Of a DNA stretch of 64,000 bases, positions 60,926 to 64,000 are shown one piece after another. The notes below the pieces were generated by a model. It ran no database searches. It worked only from the letters and a program-made list of their open reading frames with translations, and was not told where the DNA came from. Source of the DNA: Neolewinella agarilytica (lineage in GTDB: Bacteria > Bacteroidota > Bacteroidia > Chitinophagales > Saprospiraceae); contig NZ_FOFB01000011.1 of NCBI RefSeq assembly GCF_900110645.1, forward strand, positions 142,649-206,648, written 5' to 3'. The first letter of the stretch is position 1; each line of letters begins with the position of its first letter. The position numbers were made by a program, and so were the translations under genes.

Positions 60926-61972
60926 GTGCAGGAAAGGGCAGGGGAGCAGCAACCCTCTTTTGCCGTCCTCATCCCTTTCCGGAACGAGGCAGAGAACCTG
61001 CCTGCGCTACTGGCTTCCCTGGCGGCGCTGGCGTATCCGACGGATGACTACGAGGTGATATTGATCGACGATCATTCGGAAGATGAAGGGGCGGGCGCGG
61101 TCGCAGGTGCAATGGAAGTTTTTAAAGCGCAGGGAATAGCCCTCCGTCTGCTGTCCTTAGCGGATCACCTGAAGGGCCGCTCGGTCGTCGCCCACAAGAA
61201 AGAGGCGCTGGCCTACGGCATCGCCAACACTACGGCCGAGCTCATCTTCACCACCGATGCCGACTGCCAACTTCCGCCCACGCTGCTGAAGGAACTCGCC
61301 GCTGCCTTCCGCCCGGAGGTAAGCCTTGTGCTCGGCCCGGTGCTCATCGATCCGGCGGACGACTTCCTCTCCGGCTTTCAGGCGCTCGACTTCGCGGGCT
61401 ACCAGCTCTATACGGCCGCCTGCGTAGCCGGCGGCGCCCCGACGCTGGCTAACGGGGCGTGCTTCGCCTTCCGCCGGGAGGCTTTTCTGGCGGCCGGCGG
61501 CTACGCCGGCGTGGATCACCTCCCCTCCGGAGACGATGTGCTCCTCCTCCACAAGTTCAATGCGCTTGGTGCTACCGCCGCCTGGAAGCCGGGGAGGGCC
61601 GTGGTGACTACCCGTCCGGTCGGCTCCTGGCGTGGCCTCTGGCGGCAACGCCTCCGCTGGGCGGGTAAGGCGGGCAGCTACGTCAGCCCTGAGCTGCAAT
61701 TCGGGCAGGGGCTGACCTGGGCGCTCTGCGCGGCCATCGTCTGCTCCCTGCCGCTGGGCATTTGGTGGCCCGGCCTGCTCCCGGCCGCCTTGCTGGCCTG
61801 GGCCAGCAAGGCCATCGTAGACTTCGTCCTCCTGCGGGACATCGCCCGCCACTACGGGCAGGAGCCCCCCCTGCGTTGGTATCCTCTCACAGCACTGCTG
61901 TACCCTTTTTACCTGTTCGCCGTAGGCGCGGCGGCGCTGCTGGGCGTGAAGGCGGGGTGGAAAGGTAGGTGA
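60926..61972 (+). CDS. Membrane-associated family 2 glycosyltransferase
   Basis: A 348-residue GT2 enzyme. The catalytic domain (about 10-230) has FAVLIPFRNEAENLPALLASL, VILIDDHSEDEG, FTTDADCQLP (DxD-type metal site) and RQRLRWAGKAGSY (QRxRW). Three C-terminal TM helices follow. GTG 60926 is the only ordinary start, yet the frame is open upstream from 60824 and reads HIINFLPPILLLTLAYALW then QWRNYRRWRSIAV, the N-terminal TM helix usual in this family. The original start appears to have been lost where the repeat element adjoins the gene. A copy of the dispersed 18-base motif is inside the domain (61094-61111, read GAVAGA). Confidence 0.85.
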   Translation: MQERAGEQQPSFAVLIPFRNEAENLPALLASLAALAYPTDDYEVILIDDHSEDEGAGAVAGAMEVFKAQGIALRLLSLADHLKGRSVVAHKKEALAYGIANTTAELIFTTDADCQLPPTLLKELAAAFRPEVSLVLGPVLIDPADDFLSGFQALDFAGYQLYTAACVAGGAPTLANGACFAFRREAFLAAGGYAGVDHLPSGDDVLLLHKFNALGATAAWKPGRAVVTTRPVGSWRGLWRQRLRWAGKAGSYVSPELQFGQGLTWALCAAIVCSLPLGIWWPGLLPAALLAWASKAIVDFVLLRDIARHYGQEPPLRWYPLTALLYPFYLFAVGAAALLGVKAGWKGR

Positions 61973-62066
61973 TTGGCGATATGCGATACTAGATATTTGA
62001 TTTGGCAGTAATCCATAGATTGATGCCCAGGCCGCCTATTTATCATCGGGTGACTACATCGCCCGC

Positions 62067-62214
62067 CAGGGCAAACGCATACTCGACGCCGGACCCTCAC
62101 CGCGAAGCAGCCCCGAAGGGAAAGGAACATTTTATCCTTCGCTCCGCTACGGAAAATGTACGCTTCGAGGTCCTGGACTCTCGTTTTCAGGACCTCGAAG
62201 CGTGCTCAGCAATT
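62067..62214. mobile_element. Truncated MITE-like element, CAGGGCAAACGCAT family
   Basis: Left terminus CAGGGCAAACGCATACTCGA and interior (CCCTCACCGCGAAGCAGCCC..., hairpin arms 62159-62175 and 62188-62204) match 60574-60720 closely, but no right terminus follows. The preceding 61973-62066 has GATTnnC heptads like those inside the 17881 element. Confidence 0.7.
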
Positions 62215-62244
62215 CCACCTCTCTTTGCTCCTACGGTCCTCCCC

Positions 62245-62263
62245 TTGCACCTGCGTCCGCGCC
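62245..62263 (+). repeat. Dispersed 18-base motif, consensus copy
   Basis: TTGCACCTGCGTCCGCGCC. Just downstream, 62276-62330 is AT-rich with short palindromes (CGTATATATACG, GTATACGTAT) and may hold the recombinase promoter; no gene is seen. Confidence 0.6.
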
Positions 62264-62391
62264 CCCAAAAGCGTTTTCATATCCGTATATATACGCTTAT
62301 AAACGTAAGTATACGTATAAATAACGGCTAATTGGGCGTTGACACCTCTCCTTTGCCGGAAACAACGATTATGGAACGCGTGCTCATCAAT

Positions 62392-62551
62392 AGACTTGTT
62401 GCGAGCTCACCCTTTCGGCTGCGCTTGGCAAATTTTATCCTGAATTGCGTTGCATCATCGGTCACTTGGCTAAGGCCAAGCTCCCTCTTCGCGCCTTGTT
62501 CAAAACAAAATTTGCCGTCGCTCGCTCGAAAAGTGAGCTCGCAACAAGTCT
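62392..62551. mobile_element. 160-base MITE-like element interrupting the recombinase 5' end
   Basis: Perfect 19-base terminal inverted repeats: AGACTTGTTGCGAGCTCAC (62392-62410) and its complement (62533-62551), with weaker complementarity reaching inward to GGCAAATTTT/AAAATTTGCC. It is flanked by AAT at 62389-62391 and 62552-62554, a 3-base target duplication. No open frame of its own. Removing the element plus one AAT joins MERVLIN to KEWDGDFARYSF in a single frame with the recombinase. Confidence 0.85.
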
Positions 62552-62635
62552 AATAAGGAATGGGACGGTGATTTTGCCCGATACAGCTTCAAGCCCAAAG
62601 GTTACGTAGATAACTTTTATGAACGGACGGCAGGA

Positions 62636-63706
62636 ATGGTTGGTATCGGCTTCGATAAGCGCCGGAAACGATGGACAGCCCCCGCCCGGAAAGAAAGCCT
62701 GGAGTACCTGAGGGCTGCCTTCGGGCCGGATTGCCTCATCTGGTCGGGTGGGGGAGCGGCGGACGCTAAGGAGCAGGGCAGGCCCCATCCGCCCGCACGC
62801 CAGCAGCCAGCAGCCCGAGGCCCGAAGCGTTCCTTTCCGCCAAAAGTATTGCCAGTGCACTGGCAAAATGCCCTGCACCGGACGGAGGAGCAATTGAAAG
62901 TGCGGCGGTATAGCTGGCGGACGGTGAAGAGTTATTTGAGTCATTTGCGGCGATTTTTGGCCGATCATTCCAAATTGACCCTGGAACAGGTGACGAGTGA
63001 GGTGATTCGGACTTATATCGTAAAACGAACGGAAGCGGGTAGCTATTCGGAAGCTACTCAGAATCAATTGCTCAATGCAATCAAATTTTGGTTGGAGCAG
63101 GTAGAAGGAAGGGAGAAGGCATTTATACAGCTAAGGCCGAAAGAACCGAAGAAGCTTCCCGGGGTATTGAGCATGGAGGAAGTAAGCCGGCTTTTTCAGG
63201 CTACGGATAATTTAAAGCACCGTTGTATCTTGAAAACTATTTACAGTGGAGGATTACGCTTAGGAGAGCTTTGTAATCTGAGGATTCAGGATATTCACTC
63301 GGACCGGAAGCAAATTTTTGTCTCCAGTGGAAAGGGAAAGAAGGATCGGTACACTACGCTTTCGGATAGTTTGCTGGTGGAACTTCGAGAATATTTCAAG
63401 GAGTACCGACCGTCCTACTGGCTATTTGAAGGACAAAGTGGTGGGCAGTATAGCCGTAGAAGTGTACAGGCCATTCTGCGCAAGGCGGTGGATAAGAGCA
63501 AAATCAACGCGCACGCTACGGTGCACACCTTGCGCCATAGCTACGCTACTCATCTCCTTGAAAGTGGGACGAGCCTGCGTCATATTCAGGATCTTCTCGG
63601 GCACGCCAGTAGTAAGACAACCGAAATCTATACCCACCTTAGTAATGAGGAACGGCAACGGATCATCAGTCCGCTGGATCGTTTAAACAGGGATCATAAA
63701 AAGTGA
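62636..63706 (+). CDS. Tyrosine recombinase, 5' end split by an insertion
   Basis: A XerC/D-like site-specific recombinase, 356 residues from ATG 62636. The SAM-like core-binding domain is at about 80-160 (LKVRRYSWRTVKSYLSHLRRF) and the catalytic domain at about 175-345, with Arg in YSGGLRLGELCNL, Lys in SGKGKKDRY, HTLRHSYATHLL (HxxR), LLGHASSKTTEIYTHL (His and the Tyr nucleophile). The integron-specific insertion of IntI is absent. The original gene started at ATG 62371: residues MERVLIN (62371-62391) are separated from KEWDGDFARYSF (from 62555) by the 160-base element, which also shifts the frame. The accessory N-terminal domain is therefore damaged; the catalytic part may still be made from 62636. 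Confidence 0.85.
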   Translation: MVGIGFDKRRKRWTAPARKESLEYLRAAFGPDCLIWSGGGAADAKEQGRPHPPARQQPAARGPKRSFPPKVLPVHWQNALHRTEEQLKVRRYSWRTVKSYLSHLRRFLADHSKLTLEQVTSEVIRTYIVKRTEAGSYSEATQNQLLNAIKFWLEQVEGREKAFIQLRPKEPKKLPGVLSMEEVSRLFQATDNLKHRCILKTIYSGGLRLGELCNLRIQDIHSDRKQIFVSSGKGKKDRYTTLSDSLLVELREYFKEYRPSYWLFEGQSGGQYSRRSVQAILRKAVDKSKINAHATVHTLRHSYATHLLESGTSLRHIQDLLGHASSKTTEIYTHLSNEERQRIISPLDRLNRDHKK

Positions 63707-64000
63707 TGCAAAAATCCAGTTTTTCCTAAAAATTGATAGTGAAAAGTTGCGTCAACAGTACCAAATATGGCTATGTAACCGTAAATTGTGCTGTTCACGT
63801 CACTCATTTGCCGAAGTTGCGGTTTCCCACCGGAATTTGGTCTTGTAGGCGCACTTTAGTGGTTGAGATATTGGCTGTATGTGCAATGGGTGCGGTTACA
63901 AGTACGTTGAACAAACCCCGTCCAACTTCCCCCGTCTCACTTAAGAATACTTGTAATTCTCTGAAGGGTTACCCTAGCTTCCGTCCATTGTTTCACTAAA
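63707..64000. other. Region without a clear gene, possible insertion-sequence remnant
   Basis: 294 bases to the window edge. A rightward frame (63733-63999) stays open but is not protein-like. In another frame, 63883-63948 encodes CMCNGCGYKYVEQTPSNF, which resembles the zinc-ribbon at the start of IS1-like transposases, followed by a stop. TAGTGAAA (63739) and TTTCACTA (63991) are inverted. This is suggestive only. Confidence 0.25.

Noticed and set aside
60521..62331. Two short proteins sharing the stretch DPHREAAPKGKEHFILRSAT (60521-60742 and 62002-62331)
   Set aside because: They look like a conserved family, but the similarity comes from the MITE-like repeat DNA that both frames cross.
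62276..62370. Possible integron attI/attC-like site ahead of the recombinase
   Set aside because: TAACGGCTAATTGGGCGTTGAC looked similar, but the RYYYAAC/GTTRRRY boxes do not fit and the recombinase lacks the integron-specific insertion.
63733..63999. Open frame of 88 codons at the right edge
   Set aside because: Composition not protein-like and no start context; a competing frame shows only a short zinc-ribbon-like fragment, so no gene is called.

Overview
The window reads as chromosomal DNA of a marine, gliding-type Bacteroidota, most likely from the Saprospirales (Lewinella-like). The evidence is two proteins with type IX secretion (T9SS) type A sorting tails and one with the type B (gliding-motility associated) tail, two SusC/hemoglobin-receptor-type TonB-dependent receptors, an agarase/porphyranase-like GH16 lipoprotein, LytTR regulators, and recurrent -7 promoter boxes of the Bacteroidota form TAnnTTTG placed very close to start codons. 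No rRNA, tRNA or CRISPR array was seen.

Layout. 1-9 kb: tail of a VCBS-repeat protein, small membrane protein, RluA-type pseudouridine synthase, TonB receptor, VF530-type protein, DUF1853 protein, DEAD-box RNA helicase, DinB protein. 9-24 kb: Gfo/Idh oxidoreductase, HerA-like ATPase, a fucosyltransferase-like enzyme coupled to a secreted-type nuclease, a DUF6624 protein, an NfeD-flotillin pair, an amidohydrolase, a trehalase lipoprotein, a sodium/solute symporter and QueE. 24-34 kb: a coupled pair of surface proteins (YVTN/FnIII lipoprotein and FG-GAP/ASPIC protein), a tricorn-like protease, a YdeI-like protein, GH16 lipoprotein, YigZ/IMPACT protein and an orphan lipoprotein. 34-52 kb: a TPR-histidine kinase/LytTR response-regulator operon, a divergent stand-alone LytTR protein, a promoter carrying three regularly spaced copies of a 9-base motif, and an 11.5-kb gene for a 3,827-residue surface protein followed by two small T9SS cargo genes. 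52-60 kb: hemoglobin-receptor-like TonB receptor, T9SS type B protein, LspA and a TlpA-like thioredoxin. 60-64 kb: repeat-rich end with a membrane protein, a glycosyltransferase and a tyrosine recombinase whose 5' end is split by a 160-base element.

The most interesting signals are: (1) the 34-52 kb module, which looks like a LytTR-controlled adhesin system. The giant protein has five exact 486-base tandem beta-helix units, a 1,482-base duplicated block with C-type-lectin-like domains, and a Cys-containing module of about 155 residues that also forms the body of both small downstream T9SS proteins. (2) Several non-autonomous mobile elements, two with visible target duplications (9 bases GGGCCCACA; 3 bases AAT); removing the second restores the recombinase reading frame exactly. 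(3) An 18-base GC-rich motif (TGCACCTGCGTCCGCGCC and variants) scattered at least 14 times between and inside genes.
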